From positions 37,227 to 101,226 of the forward strand of contig NZ_LWAE01000014.1 in the NCBI RefSeq assembly GCF_001623875.1: DNA of 64,000 nt, read 5' to 3'. Every line of letters starts with the position of its first letter. Position 1 is the first letter of the stretch. The notes under the pieces were generated by a model. The model made no database searches, was not told the DNA's origin, and saw nothing but the letters and a program-made list of their open reading frames with translations. Shown here in pieces: positions 53,559 through 62,645 of the stretch. Made by a program: the position numbers and the translations under genes. The DNA is from Clostridium magnum DSM 2767. Lineage in GTDB: Bacteria; Bacillota; Clostridia; Clostridiales; Clostridiaceae.

Positions 53559-54165
53559 AATTAGCCTTTCTTAACACTTCAATGAAATTTTTTATAATAA
53601 GAGCAGTAAATCCCCAAATAACATAGTCTTTATATCTATAAAAATACTCTGGTACTTTACCAATTCTAAACTTATAATCTTTACCATTCCTTATTAAATG
53701 ATAAGGAAATCCTTCTCCTGGATCAGGCATTAATGATATTTCATAAAACTCCGGTGTATTCTCTATAAAAAATTCTATTGGAACTTTGAAGATATGATCT
53801 ACTTCATCTCTATTGGGAAATATTTCTCTTTTATTTAACTTTCCTATGAAAGGATATATTATAAAGTTATATGGAGTAACTACATAATCCATGCTACCTA
53901 TAAATTCTATGTCATCTATTTTTAAATTTAACTCTTCCGTAGTTTCTCTTATGGATGCAACTTCTGGACTTTCCCCTTTTTCAACCTTACCTCCTGGCAA
54001 ACATATATCTCCTGGCTGTTGTCTTAAACAAAAAGCTCTAACCTCAAATACTATGCTGGTTTTTCCATCTTCTTCACAAAGAAGTATCATTACAGCATTT
54101 TTCCTTAATTGTCCTATAATTTCTGGATCTCTATTCCCAAATGTTTTTTTTATTTCATTTATCAT
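53557..54165 (-). CDS. Nudix hydrolase, CoA pyrophosphatase-like
   Basis: 202 residues. The Nudix box spans 59-81 (G59, E65, R73-E74, E77-E78). LRQQPGDICLPGG just before it matches the CoA pyrophosphatase (NudL) signature upstream of the box, so it may cleave CoA to phosphopantetheine. GGAGG 8 nt before the ATG. Confidence 0.85.
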   Translation of the reverse strand: MINEIKKTFGNRDPEIIGQLRKNAVMILLCEEDGKTSIVFEVRAFCLRQQPGDICLPGGKVEKGESPEVASIRETTEELNLKIDDIEFIGSMDYVVTPYNFIIYPFIGKLNKREIFPNRDEVDHIFKVPIEFFIENTPEFYEISLMPDPGEGFPYHLIRNGKDYKFRIGKVPEYFYRYKDYVIWGFTALIIKNFIEVLRKAN

Positions 54166-54313
54166 AATTGGTTTCCTCCACTTCTGTAAGTCGTAACTTT
54201 ATAAATTTGATTTTTATTTACAAAATTTATTCAATTGTAAAATTTTATCGTAAGTGTTATACTGAAAAATGTTATAATTTGATTATAATATTTTTTAAAT
54301 CAATTATATACAT

Positions 54314-54446
54314 GAAAGTGAAACTTGAATCAGATAGTGTTTCAACACCATCTGGTTCTTAGTTGAACGAATCCAGGGACGTAGCCGCTCTTTACTCACA
54401 CTTTGAAGAAGATGTGAGTATTAGAGCGGGTAGTCATCGGATAAAA
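54314..54446 (+). repeat. Two-hairpin intergenic repeat, full copy 3
   Basis: Same element as 29255-29388 and 31020-31154. Hairpin 1 AATCAGATAG...CATCTGGTT; linker TTGAACGAATCCAGGGACGT; hairpin 2 CCGCTCTTTACTCAC...GTGAGTATTAGAGCGG; end GGTAGTCATCGGATAAA. It ends about 25 nt before the start of the D,D-carboxypeptidase gene, so it may be within that transcript. Confidence 0.85.
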
Positions 54447-54470
54447 TTAAAGTAAATGGAGAGATGAGCC

Positions 54471-55736
54471 TTGAAACAAAAAAAGTTATCTTTACTATTA
54501 ACATTTATTTTTATTTTCTCTTTGACTTTTAATGTATTTGCTGCAGAAAATAACTTAAAATCAGAACCTCAAATTTATGGTAAAGCTGCTATTACAATAG
54601 ATATGGAGTCAGGAGAAATAATATACGCAAAGGATATAGACAAGCAAATGTATCCAGCTAGTACTACCAAACTTATGACAGCATTACTTCTTGCTAAGAG
54701 CAAAAGTAAAACAGATATGCTTAAATATACTCAAGGAGCTAAAGTTCAGCCTGAATACTCATTAAATGTAAATTTACATCCAATAGGTGTTGGAGAAGAG
54801 ATGTCTGCTGAAGATGCCATGGACGCACTTCTACTTTACTCTGGTAATGACGTTGCTTATATGATTGCTGATAATGTAGCTAAGGATGCAAAAGATTTTA
54901 GTGATAAGATGAATGAAGAAGTAAAAAAGTTAAACTTAACAAATACACATTTTATTACTCCAAACGGCCTTCACGACCCTAACCACTATACTACAGCTTA
55001 TGACCTAAGTGTAATTAGTCGTGCTGCCTTTGAAAATCCTTGGATAAGAGAATCTATGGCCAAGCTAAAAAGTACTGTAAAGACTTCAAAAGGAACTACT
55101 TTTATTATTGATAATAGGAATAAACTTTTAGACAAAGATGGCTGCATTGGCGGAAAAACTGGATATACTATTCCTGCAGGAAGATGCCTAGTAGCTATAT
55201 ATGAAAGAGATAATAGAAAAATATTAGGAGTTGTAATGAACTCAGCTTATGATCAAAATGATACTATTGTATTTGATGATATGAAGAAGATTATTGATTG
55301 GAGTTATAGTGCAAAATCAGTTACATTACACAAAAAGGATTCTGTTTTAACTACTAAATCTATTAAATATAAACCTTTAGGATTTATTGGGCATGAAAAG
55401 AGCATAAATCTTCCTATTATTCTTAAAGAAGATGTTAACTATTATGATAATCAAGCTAACAAAAGTGAATTGAAGGAAGATATAAATTTAACGAATATGG
55501 ATCTTTCTAGTTTAAAAGCCAACAATCCTATTGGTACTCTTACTATAAAGGAAAGAAATGTTTCTAAAGAATATAAGCTATATACAAACATTTCGAAAGG
55601 ATCTATATTAAAAAATAATCTGCCTATATACGGAGTTTCTGCTGCTATAGTTTTAGCAACTTTAGCAGTTGTCGGTTTTATTATAAAAAAAATACTAGAT
55701 ATAAAAAGAAGAAAAAGAAGAGGAAAATATATTTAA
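54471..55736 (+). CDS. D-alanyl-D-alanine carboxypeptidase (DacF/PBP5-like)
   Basis: 421 residues. Signal peptide (1-24, cut after VFAA), then a serine D,D-peptidase: S64-T-T-K67, S124-G-N126 and K229-T-G231. The C-terminal part has a membrane anchor (about 390-412) and a basic tail, as in membrane-bound low-molecular-weight PBPs that trim cell-wall pentapeptides. TTG start with GGAG 8-10 nt upstream. Its terminator follows. Confidence 0.93.
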   Translation: MKQKKLSLLLTFIFIFSLTFNVFAAENNLKSEPQIYGKAAITIDMESGEIIYAKDIDKQMYPASTTKLMTALLLAKSKSKTDMLKYTQGAKVQPEYSLNVNLHPIGVGEEMSAEDAMDALLLYSGNDVAYMIADNVAKDAKDFSDKMNEEVKKLNLTNTHFITPNGLHDPNHYTTAYDLSVISRAAFENPWIRESMAKLKSTVKTSKGTTFIIDNRNKLLDKDGCIGGKTGYTIPAGRCLVAIYERDNRKILGVVMNSAYDQNDTIVFDDMKKIIDWSYSAKSVTLHKKDSVLTTKSIKYKPLGFIGHEKSINLPIILKEDVNYYDNQANKSELKEDINLTNMDLSSLKANNPIGTLTIKERNVSKEYKLYTNISKGSILKNNLPIYGVSAAIVLATLAVVGFIIKKILDIKRRKRRGKYI

Positions 55737-55742
55737 AATTTA

Positions 55743-55780
55743 CCCTGTATTAAATGTAATGTTTAATACAGGCTTTTTTA
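55743..55780 (+). terminator. Terminator after the D,D-carboxypeptidase gene
   Basis: CCTGTATTAAA / TTTAATACAGG, loop TGTAATG, then CTTTTTTATT. Confidence 0.85.
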
Positions 55781-55913
55781 TTCGAAATTTCCTCAAAGAA
55801 AGTATATTTTATAAAATTAATACAAAAAATAATAAATGTTTTACGGATAATAATATTTTGAAAATTACGAATTGATGTTATAATCATTATATATCACAAA
55901 AGGGGGGATTTTA

Positions 55914-57428
55914 GTGAAAATTGAATTTTACGGTGCGGCTGGATGTGTTACTGGTTCTTGTCACCTTTTAAAAATTGGAGAAAAAAATATTTTATTAGAT
56001 TGTGGTATGTATCAAGGTAAAGATGAAAAAGAAAGAGGTAATGAAACCTTTAACTTTAACCCCAAAGATATAGATTTTATTATTTTATCTCATGCTCATA
56101 TAGATCACAGTGGAAGAATTCCTCTTCTATATAAGCAAGGCTTTAAAGGAACTGTTGTATGTACAGAAGGCACATTAGATTTGTGCAGTGTTATGCTTGC
56201 TGATAGTGGTCATATCTTAGAATTTGAGTCTGAATGGAGAAATAGAAAGAAAACGAGACAGGGCCTTGAACCAGTAGAGCCTCTATATACTTCTAAGATA
56301 GCTCAATTGTCCATGTATCTTTTCCAAGGCTATCCTTATGACCAATGGATTGAGCTTTTTGATGGCCTTAAGATTAGGTTCAGAGACGCTGGTCACCTTC
56401 TTGGATCCGCTATAATTGAAATGCTTGTATCTGAGGATAATAAGCAAACTAAATTAGTTTATACAGGTGATCTTGGTAATAAGAATATACCTATTCTTAA
56501 AGACCCTGCTATTATTGATTACGCGGATTACATAATTATGGAAACCACTTACGGAAACCGATTTCACACTGAGTTATCTTCAGAATTAGAAAGTCTTGCA
56601 AAAATTATAAAAGATACTTTTAAAAGAGGTGGCAATGTAATAATACCTTCCTTTGCAGTTGGAAGAACTCAGGAAGTATTATATGCCTTAAATAAACATG
56701 TTGAGGGCGACATATTAAAAGGTGCTTCTGTTTTTGTGGATAGTCCGTTAGCTGCAGAATCTACTTCTATTTTTTCTAAATATCACAAATATTATGATGA
56801 AGAAGCTACAAAACTTTTAGATATTGGAGATGATCCTCTAAGTTTTAAGGGTTTGACTTTTACTAGATCTCCTGAAGAATCTGCAAAACTTAATAAAATT
56901 CAAAGTGGTGCCATTATAATTTCTGCCAGTGGTATGTGTGACGCTGGAAGAATAAAGCACCACTTAAAACATAACTTATGGAGAAAAGAATCTTCCATAA
57001 TATTTGTAGGTTACCAAGCAGAGGGAACTTTAGGCAGAAAAATAGTAGAAGGCGCTAGAAAGGTTAAAATTTTTGGTGAAGAAATAGCAGTTAACGCAAA
57101 AATATTTAATTTACATGGTCTTTCAGGTCATGCAGACCAGAACGGCCTTATAGAATGGCTTGAAAGTCTTAAGGCTAAACCTGATAAAGTGTTACTAGTA
57201 CATGGTGATACTTCCGCTCAAGAAGAATTTAGTGAACTGTTACATTTAAAAGGATACTCAACACTCATAACTAAACCTGGAGATACTTTTGTGCCTGGTG
57301 CCCTATCTCCAAAATTCAGCTTAGTTAGAAATAAGATTACTGCACTCATCAACTCAGTAGAAGATCTAGATGTTATGGACAAAAACCTCTTATTAGAGCA
57401 AATAAGAGATGCTATAAAAAATATCTAG
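55914..57428 (+). CDS. Beta-CASP metallo-beta-lactamase RNA nuclease
   Basis: 504 residues, metallo-beta-lactamase fold with a beta-CASP insert, the layout of RNA-processing nucleases of the YSH1/CPSF73 group. Zinc motif SHAHIDHSGRIP (H60, H62, D64, H65), then RDAGHLLGSA, and the late VHG/SGHADQNGL motifs (GLSGHADQ, LLVHGDT). GTG start with AAGGGGGGA upstream. Target RNA unknown. Not an RNase J length or layout. Confidence 0.88.
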   Translation: MKIEFYGAAGCVTGSCHLLKIGEKNILLDCGMYQGKDEKERGNETFNFNPKDIDFIILSHAHIDHSGRIPLLYKQGFKGTVVCTEGTLDLCSVMLADSGHILEFESEWRNRKKTRQGLEPVEPLYTSKIAQLSMYLFQGYPYDQWIELFDGLKIRFRDAGHLLGSAIIEMLVSEDNKQTKLVYTGDLGNKNIPILKDPAIIDYADYIIMETTYGNRFHTELSSELESLAKIIKDTFKRGGNVIIPSFAVGRTQEVLYALNKHVEGDILKGASVFVDSPLAAESTSIFSKYHKYYDEEATKLLDIGDDPLSFKGLTFTRSPEESAKLNKIQSGAIIISASGMCDAGRIKHHLKHNLWRKESSIIFVGYQAEGTLGRKIVEGARKVKIFGEEIAVNAKIFNLHGLSGHADQNGLIEWLESLKAKPDKVLLVHGDTSAQEEFSELLHLKGYSTLITKPGDTFVPGALSPKFSLVRNKITALINSVEDLDVMDKNLLLEQIRDAIKNI

Positions 57429-57463
57429 ATAAATACAGTTGGAACACTATATTTATTTAACAT

Positions 57464-57530
57464 TTTATCCGGTGACTGGCCGCTCTAATACTCCGATATT
57501 CATAGGAAACTCTATCTAAATAAGTTTTCA
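57464..57530 (-). repeat. Internally deleted copy of the two-hairpin repeat
   Basis: TTTTATCCGGTGACTGGCCG (right end) is joined to GAAACTCTATCTAAATAAG (left end), both on the minus strand. The linker and hairpin 2 loop are gone, like the copy at 29466. Confidence 0.6.
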
Positions 57531-57533
57531 TAA

Positions 57534-57570
57534 AAATGTGGTTTTCCTATTTAGGAAAACCACATTTTTT
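57534..57570. terminator. Terminator between convergent nuclease and GAPDH genes
   Basis: ATGTGGTTTTCCTA / TAGGAAAACCACAT with a tiny loop, then TTTTTTTAT rightward. It abuts the gapB stop codon. Confidence 0.85.
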
Positions 57571-58622
57571 TATACAGTAACCGCTATTTTCATATCATAT
57601 TCACTTTGTTTATGCATTAATTGTGCTACATAATTTACTAAGTCAACTATTCTACATGAATATCCCCATTCGTTATCATACCAAGCAACAACTTTAACCA
57701 TAGTATCACTCATAACCATCGTTGAAAGACCATCTACAATTGAAGATCTGTCATCTCCCTTATAATCTGCTGAAACAAGAGGTTCATCAGAATATCCAAG
57801 AATACCATCCATGTAACCTTCTGCAGCTGTCTTAAATGCATTATTAATCTCTTCTACTGTTACTGGTCTTGATAGCTCACAAACTAAGTCAGTCAATGAA
57901 ACTGTTGGAGTCGGTATTCTTACTGAAAAACCATTTAATTTTCCTTTGAGATTTGGAAGAACTTTTTCAACAGCTTTAGCTGCTCCAGTAGTAGTTGGAA
58001 TAATTGATTCCCCAGCAGCTCTTGCTCTTCTCAAATCTTTATGAGTTTTATCTAATATTTTTTGATCATTTGTGTAGGAATGTACAGTTGTCATTAAGCC
58101 CTTTACTATTCCAAAGTTATCATCTAAAACCTTAGCAAAAGGAGCTAGACAATTAGTAGTACATGATGCATTTGAAATTATACTATGTTTTTCAATATCT
58201 AAAGACTTCTCATTTACTCCCATTACTACAGTAATATCCTCATTTTTGCCAGGTGCAGTCAGTATAACCTTTTTAGCACCAGCTTTTATGTGCTTACTAA
58301 GTTTTTCTTTATCTGTAAATATTCCTGTAGACTCTATAACTATATCAATACCAAGTTCTTTCCATGGTAGGCTCTCTGGATCATTTTCATTGCATATTTT
58401 GATTTCTGATCCATTAATTATAATTGAATTCTCATTTGTTTTTACAGTGCCTCTAAACCTTCCATAAAGAGAATCATATTTAAAAAGATGAGCTAAAGTT
58501 TTACTATCTGCTCTAGCATTGATAGCTACGATCTCAATATTATCATCTAATCTTTCTTGAGCTATTCTAATAACTGCTCTTCCAATTCTTCCGAAACCAT
58601 TAATAGCAACTTTAATAGACAT
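57570..58622 (-). CDS. gapB: GapB-type glyceraldehyde-3-phosphate dehydrogenase
   Basis: 350 residues. NGFGRIGR Rossmann loop, catalytic Cys154 in SNASCTTNC, and WYDNEWGYS at the C-terminus. After VVAIN, where glycolytic GapA has Asp (NDL...), this protein reads NARADS, like GapB, the NADP-preferring gluconeogenic form. The ATG at 58622 has GGGGGGTAAG upstream; a 15-codon extension lacks a site. About 14 extra residues end the protein. Not beside pgk or tpi, as for GapB. Cofactor preference is inference from the missing Asp. Confidence 0.85.
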   Translation of the reverse strand: MSIKVAINGFGRIGRAVIRIAQERLDDNIEIVAINARADSKTLAHLFKYDSLYGRFRGTVKTNENSIIINGSEIKICNENDPESLPWKELGIDIVIESTGIFTDKEKLSKHIKAGAKKVILTAPGKNEDITVVMGVNEKSLDIEKHSIISNASCTTNCLAPFAKVLDDNFGIVKGLMTTVHSYTNDQKILDKTHKDLRRARAAGESIIPTTTGAAKAVEKVLPNLKGKLNGFSVRIPTPTVSLTDLVCELSRPVTVEEINNAFKTAAEGYMDGILGYSDEPLVSADYKGDDRSSIVDGLSTMVMSDTMVKVVAWYDNEWGYSCRIVDLVNYVAQLMHKQSEYDMKIAVTV

Positions 58623-58976
58623 TTTACTTACCCCCCAGAAAATATATGATATATTATTTAAAAACATTACTATATCACAATTGTTTATTTGATATTATTT
58701 TATGCACTCTTTTAGTGATATGTGCTATATTATTTATAACAGTAATACGCACTTATGTCAATTTCATTTTTTATATTATTATTCTATAATATCTTTAATT
58801 TGCTCAATATAACTCACATTTTCTATATTCTGTATACTTATATTTTAAATTTTATATGCGTTACTTGTTTAACAAGTATAGTATCTCTGCTACAATATTA
58901 TAAAAGTTCACAAAAGTACAACAATACAGTTTAATTTGTTTATATTTCATAAGGTAGCCTCAAACTAAAATTTATC
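58623..58976. other. ~350-nt AT-rich intergenic region upstream of gapB
   Basis: Should contain the gapB promoter. I see no clear operator, repeat or frame. Confidence 0.4.
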
Positions 58977-59031
58977 AAGTCAAATAAAAAACCTGCCATA
59001 GCTTTAATATGACAGGTTTTTTATTTGACTT
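58977..59031 (-). terminator. Terminator after the chemotaxis receptor gene
   Basis: AAGTCAAATAAAAAACCTG / CAGGTTTTTTATTTGACTT with an AT-rich loop; long A/T arms suit both directions. About 20 nt past the receptor stop. Confidence 0.85.
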
Positions 59032-59051
59032 TATATTATTTTTAACAATAT

Positions 59052-60218
59052 TTATTCCTTTTTAAGCTCTTCTAATTGATTATTAATTTTAATAGATAAA
59101 TTAGAAATTTCTTCTGAAGATATTACAAGTTCTTCTGAGGAAGAAAATATCTCTTCAGAAGCAGCTGAAACTTCGTGAGCTGCTTCTGATACATTTTGAA
59201 CCTTTTCTAAAACTATCATATTTTCCTCTACAGTTTTTTTCAATAGCCCTTCAGTTTCTTCTATTAATCCAGGAACACTATTAACAGACCCTATAATATC
59301 TTCAAAAGACATTATAGTATCATTCGCTACTACAGCTTGTTCCTCAAGAAGTGAACTAACCTCACTAGACTTCTCCGTAACTTCCTTAGTTTCTAATGTA
59401 ATAGATTTCACTAAATTTATAATCTTTTCTGAAGACCCCTTTGATTCCTCTGCAAGCTTTCTTACTTCATTGGCAACAACTGTAAAGCCTCTACCATTTT
59501 CCCCTGCTCTTGCAGCTTCTATAGATGCATTTAGGGCTAATAGATTTGTTTGTTCTGAGATATTATTAATTATATCCGTAATCTTTCCTATCTCAGATAC
59601 AGTGACAGATAGTTCATTGATTTTTTTCATAACAGTATCGAAAGACTGCTTTATTTTAACTATAAAGTTTATTAACTCATAAATATTATTTTCGCCTTCC
59701 TGAGCTTTGTCTCCAGCTTCTTTAGCATTTCCACGAACAACATACAACTTTTCTTCAATTGAGTTAACTTCACTAACCAAATTAGTTAATAAATTAACAA
59801 TACTTGCTATTTCAGTTGCCTGTAAATTGGCTCCCGAAGCAATCTCATTAATAGCATGGGAAACTTCATCAGCTGATGCAACCATGTTATGAGATATTGA
59901 AGAAAGCGTATTTACCGAATCACTTAATTCTGTAGAAGCAATATTTACTTCTTCTAAGGATTTTTCATTTTGACTCATCGAGTTATCTTCTATGTTAGAC
60001 AACTTTACTGCAGTTTGAAATAACTTTCTATGCATTAATAGAGCTATACTAGTTAAAAAAATTGCTATAATACATATTGTCATAGAAGCTATTCCTATTA
60101 ACTGGCTCTTTGAAATACTTTCACCATCACATAGTAGATAAATTCCACTAACCAATATTACTAAAGGTATTACTGCAAAGCTTGCTAATATCAGTACGAA
60201 CTTATTTTTATTTTCCAT
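59052..60218 (-). CDS. Methyl-accepting chemotaxis protein without an external sensor domain
   Basis: 388 residues. Two hydrophobic segments near the N-terminus (about 6-27 and 40-60) with only ~12 residues between them, so no extracellular ligand domain. The rest is the long helical signalling domain with the hairpin tip SIEAARAGENGRGFTVVANEVRKLA. The ATG at 60218 is preferred because GGAGG lies 7 nt upstream; an ATG 12 nt earlier overlaps it. It may sense membrane or cytoplasmic signals. No other chemotaxis gene is nearby. Confidence 0.85.
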   Translation of the reverse strand: MENKNKFVLILASFAVIPLVILVSGIYLLCDGESISKSQLIGIASMTICIIAIFLTSIALLMHRKLFQTAVKLSNIEDNSMSQNEKSLEEVNIASTELSDSVNTLSSISHNMVASADEVSHAINEIASGANLQATEIASIVNLLTNLVSEVNSIEEKLYVVRGNAKEAGDKAQEGENNIYELINFIVKIKQSFDTVMKKINELSVTVSEIGKITDIINNISEQTNLLALNASIEAARAGENGRGFTVVANEVRKLAEESKGSSEKIINLVKSITLETKEVTEKSSEVSSLLEEQAVVANDTIMSFEDIIGSVNSVPGLIEETEGLLKKTVEENMIVLEKVQNVSEAAHEVSAASEEIFSSSEELVISSEEISNLSIKINNQLEELKKE

Positions 60219-60449
60219 TTCTACCTCCATTGATAAATTTTAAACTATCTTTATTAAAATTATACTAAATTTTAATAAAATTTTAAAGTATTAAAAATAT
60301 AATTGAATATTTTACATACTAGAGACTTTTAGTAATCTTAATTTTTACATTTTTTTATATAGACAAAATCTCTACTGATTTCTACACTAAATTAACAATT
60401 TGTATTATAATATATGTAGTTAATTATAGCAGTAAAAGGTAGATCTAAC

Positions 60450-60478
60450 TTGACACTAAATGCTCATTGGTATATTAT
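60450..60478 (+). promoter_or_regulatory. Promoter of gltX
   Basis: TTGACA (60450-60455), 17-nt spacer, TATTAT (60473-60478). RNA would start near 60485, leaving a ~75-nt leader. Confidence 0.65.
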
Positions 60479-60503
60479 TTAATATGAGTAATATTGTACT
60501 GAT

Positions 60504-60537
60504 AAACCTTTCGTCCAGGTGATGAGAGGTTTTTATT
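60504..60537 (+). terminator. Attenuator-like hairpin in the gltX leader
   Basis: AAACCTTTC (60504-60512) / GAGAGGTTT (60524-60532), loop GTCCAGGTGAT, then TTATTTTA. It lies between the promoter and the ATG at 60561, so it could stop transcription early. The preceding gene is divergent, so this is not simply its terminator. No T-box motif is visible. Confidence 0.5.
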
Positions 60538-60560
60538 TTAAAGTAATAGGAGTGAAAAAA

Positions 60561-62015
60561 ATGGCTAAAATTAGAACAAGGTTTGCCCCAAGTCCAACTG
60601 GATATATGCATGTTGGTAACCTAAGAACAGCATTATATGCCTATTTAATAGCAAAACATGAAAATGGTGACTTTATATTAAGAATAGAGGATACTGACCA
60701 AGAGCGATTTGTAGAAGGCGCCTTGGATATTATTTATAATACATTGAAGGTTACAGGTTTAAAACACAATGAAGGTCCTGATATAGGCGGACCTGTAGGT
60801 CCATATGTTCAAAGTGAAAGAACAAGCATATATTTAGAATATGCCAAAGGCTTAATTGAAAAAGGCGAAGCATATTATTGCTTCTGCACAAAAGAAAGAA
60901 TGGAAGAAATAAGATCAAATGCTGAAGATTTAAAACAAACACCAAAATATGATAAGCATTGTCTTTATCTTTCTAAGGAAGAGGTAGAAAGTAATTTAGC
61001 AGCAGGTATTCCTTATGTTATAAGACAAAATAACCCTACTACAGGAACAACAACTTTTAATGACGAAATTTATGGTTCAATATCTGTTGATAATTCAGAA
61101 CTAGATGATATGATATTAATAAAATCAGACGGATTCCCTACATATAACTTTGCAAATGTTGTTGATGATCACTTAATGGGAATAACTCATGTTGTACGTG
61201 GAAGTGAGTATTTATCCTCTTCACCAAAATATAATAGATTATATGAAGCTTTTGGATGGGAAGTTCCTGTATATGTCCATTGCCCTCCAATAATGAAAGA
61301 TGCTCAGCATAAGTTAAGTAAAAGAAATGGTGATGCTTCTTTCGAAGACCTAGTAAACAAAGGTTATCTAAAGGATGCTGTTCTTAACTATATTGCGCTG
61401 CTAGGTTGGAGTTCTGGAATGGAAAAAGAGATTTTCAATTTAAACGAATTAATTGAAATCTTCAACTATAGAAATATAAATAAATCACCTGCAATATTCG
61501 ATGATGTTAAGCTAAGATGGATGAACAGTGAGTATATAAAAATGCTTCCACTTGAAGAATTTAATGAACTTGCTACTCCATACTACAAACAGGTAATTAC
61601 TAAAGATCTTGATTTTATGAAAATCAGTGAATTAATGCACTCAAGACTTGAAATACTAAGTCAAATTCCTGATATCATTGATTTATTCGAAACTTTACCT
61701 GACTATTCTACTGAAATATATGTACACAAAAAAATGAAAACTAATCTTCAAAATTCATTAGAAGTTCTTGAAAAAATATTACCTAAATTTGACGCTATAA
61801 CTGACTGGAATTTGAGTGTTATACAAGACACTTGTATGGATCTAGTAAAAGAATTAGAGGTTAAAAACGGTATTGTCCTATGGCCTATAAGAACCGCTGT
61901 TTCTGGAAAACCAACTTCACCAGGTGGTGCTTTCGAAATAGCTGAGATATTAGGTAAGGATGAAACCTTAAAAAGAATAAAGATTGGTATTGAAAAACTT
62001 CAAGCTGATCAATAA
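60561..62015 (+). CDS. gltX: Glutamyl-tRNA synthetase
   Basis: 484-residue class I synthetase. RFAPSPTGYMHVGNLRTALY holds the HIGH-like site (H17-V-G-N20), and KLSKRNG the KMSKS-like site. Anticodon-binding domain is C-terminal. Normal length. The ATG at 60561 has AGGAG 8 nt upstream; a longer in-frame start at 60519 would run through the leader hairpin and is unlikely. Confidence 0.95.
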   Translation: MAKIRTRFAPSPTGYMHVGNLRTALYAYLIAKHENGDFILRIEDTDQERFVEGALDIIYNTLKVTGLKHNEGPDIGGPVGPYVQSERTSIYLEYAKGLIEKGEAYYCFCTKERMEEIRSNAEDLKQTPKYDKHCLYLSKEEVESNLAAGIPYVIRQNNPTTGTTTFNDEIYGSISVDNSELDDMILIKSDGFPTYNFANVVDDHLMGITHVVRGSEYLSSSPKYNRLYEAFGWEVPVYVHCPPIMKDAQHKLSKRNGDASFEDLVNKGYLKDAVLNYIALLGWSSGMEKEIFNLNELIEIFNYRNINKSPAIFDDVKLRWMNSEYIKMLPLEEFNELATPYYKQVITKDLDFMKISELMHSRLEILSQIPDIIDLFETLPDYSTEIYVHKKMKTNLQNSLEVLEKILPKFDAITDWNLSVIQDTCMDLVKELEVKNGIVLWPIRTAVSGKPTSPGGAFEIAEILGKDETLKRIKIGIEKLQADQ

Positions 62016-62058
62016 TAAAAAACATGGTTGATATTTTTATATCCACCATGTTTTTTAT
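62015..62058 (+). terminator. Terminator after gltX
   Basis: AAAAAACATGGTTGATAT / ATATCCACCATGTTTTTT. The stem starts within 2 nt of the stop codon. Confidence 0.85.
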
Positions 62059-62142
62059 TATTGATTCAATACTCTATCATGCAATTTTCTGCCCAATATA
62101 CCCAGTCTTTTTAAAGAAGGAATATTATATACGATAACTATG

Positions 62143-62178
62143 AGATAAAAAAATAGAAGTAGTATAATACTACTTCTA
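62143..62178 (-). terminator. Terminator of the rRNA-tRNA operon
   Basis: AGAAGTAGTA (62155-62164) / TACTACTTCT (62168-62177), loop TAA. Read leftward it is followed by ATTTTTTTATC. It lies 5 nt past the tRNA 3' end. Confidence 0.85.
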
Positions 62179-62182
62179 CTTA

Positions 62183-62259
62183 TGGTGGACCTTCAGGGAC
62201 TCGAACCCCGGACCTACCGGTTATGAGCCGGTTGCTCTAACCAACTGAGCTAAAGATCC
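62183..62259 (-). tRNA. tRNA with CAT anticodon (Met or lysidine-Ile)
   Basis: 77 nt including encoded CCA. Acceptor GGATCTT / AAGGTCC, D-loop AGCTCAGTTGGTTAGAGC, anticodon loop CTCATAA, T-arm GGGGTTCGAGTCCC. CAT with this loop fits elongator Met or tRNA-Ile2 whose C34 is changed to lysidine. The acceptor stem resembles the B. subtilis Ile2 type, but sequence alone does not settle it. Last gene of the rRNA operon. Confidence 0.9.
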
Positions 62260-62265
62260 ATATTT

Positions 62266-62382
62266 ACCTGGCGACGACTTACTCTTCCACACAGTCTCCC
62301 ATGCAGTACCATCAGCACTGTAAAGCTTAACCTTCGTGTTCGGAATGGGTACGGGTGTTACCTTTACGTCATAATCACCAGA
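62266..62382 (-). rRNA. 5S ribosomal RNA
   Basis: 117-nt 5S gene: the minus strand starts TCTGGTGATTATGACGTAAA, contains ACACCCGTACCCATTCCGAA and ends near GTCGTCGCCAGGTA. The 5' and 3' ends pair. It sits between 23S and the tRNA, leftward. Confidence 0.93.
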
Positions 62383-62645
62383 TTTATTTAGTTGAGAGTT
62401 AAGAATTAATAGTTAAGAGTTATGGTTGTTTTTTCTCCTAACGTCGAAAAAACGATAATTATACTAACTAATAACTTTATACACAATAAATTATTAACTC
62501 TTATGAGAATATTATTCTCTGAAAATTGCACAGTGATAAGTATAGCTTTTTTATGTAGAGCTTAATTAATTTAAATTTTAGATTTTCACGCTAGTGAAAA
62601 TCATCATTAACTCTTAATTCTCAACTCTACACTCTTAACTATTTT
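62383..62645 (-). other. 23S-5S spacer
   Basis: ~263 nt. TTAAGAATTAATAGTTAAGAG (about 62401) and TTAACTCTTAATTCTCAACT (about 62608) are complementary in part and could fold the spacer into a processing stem. No tRNA or frame within. Confidence 0.5.

Noticed and set aside
60420..60560. T-box riboswitch before gltX
   Set aside because: The conserved T-box sequence and specifier stem are not visible; only a simple hairpin.
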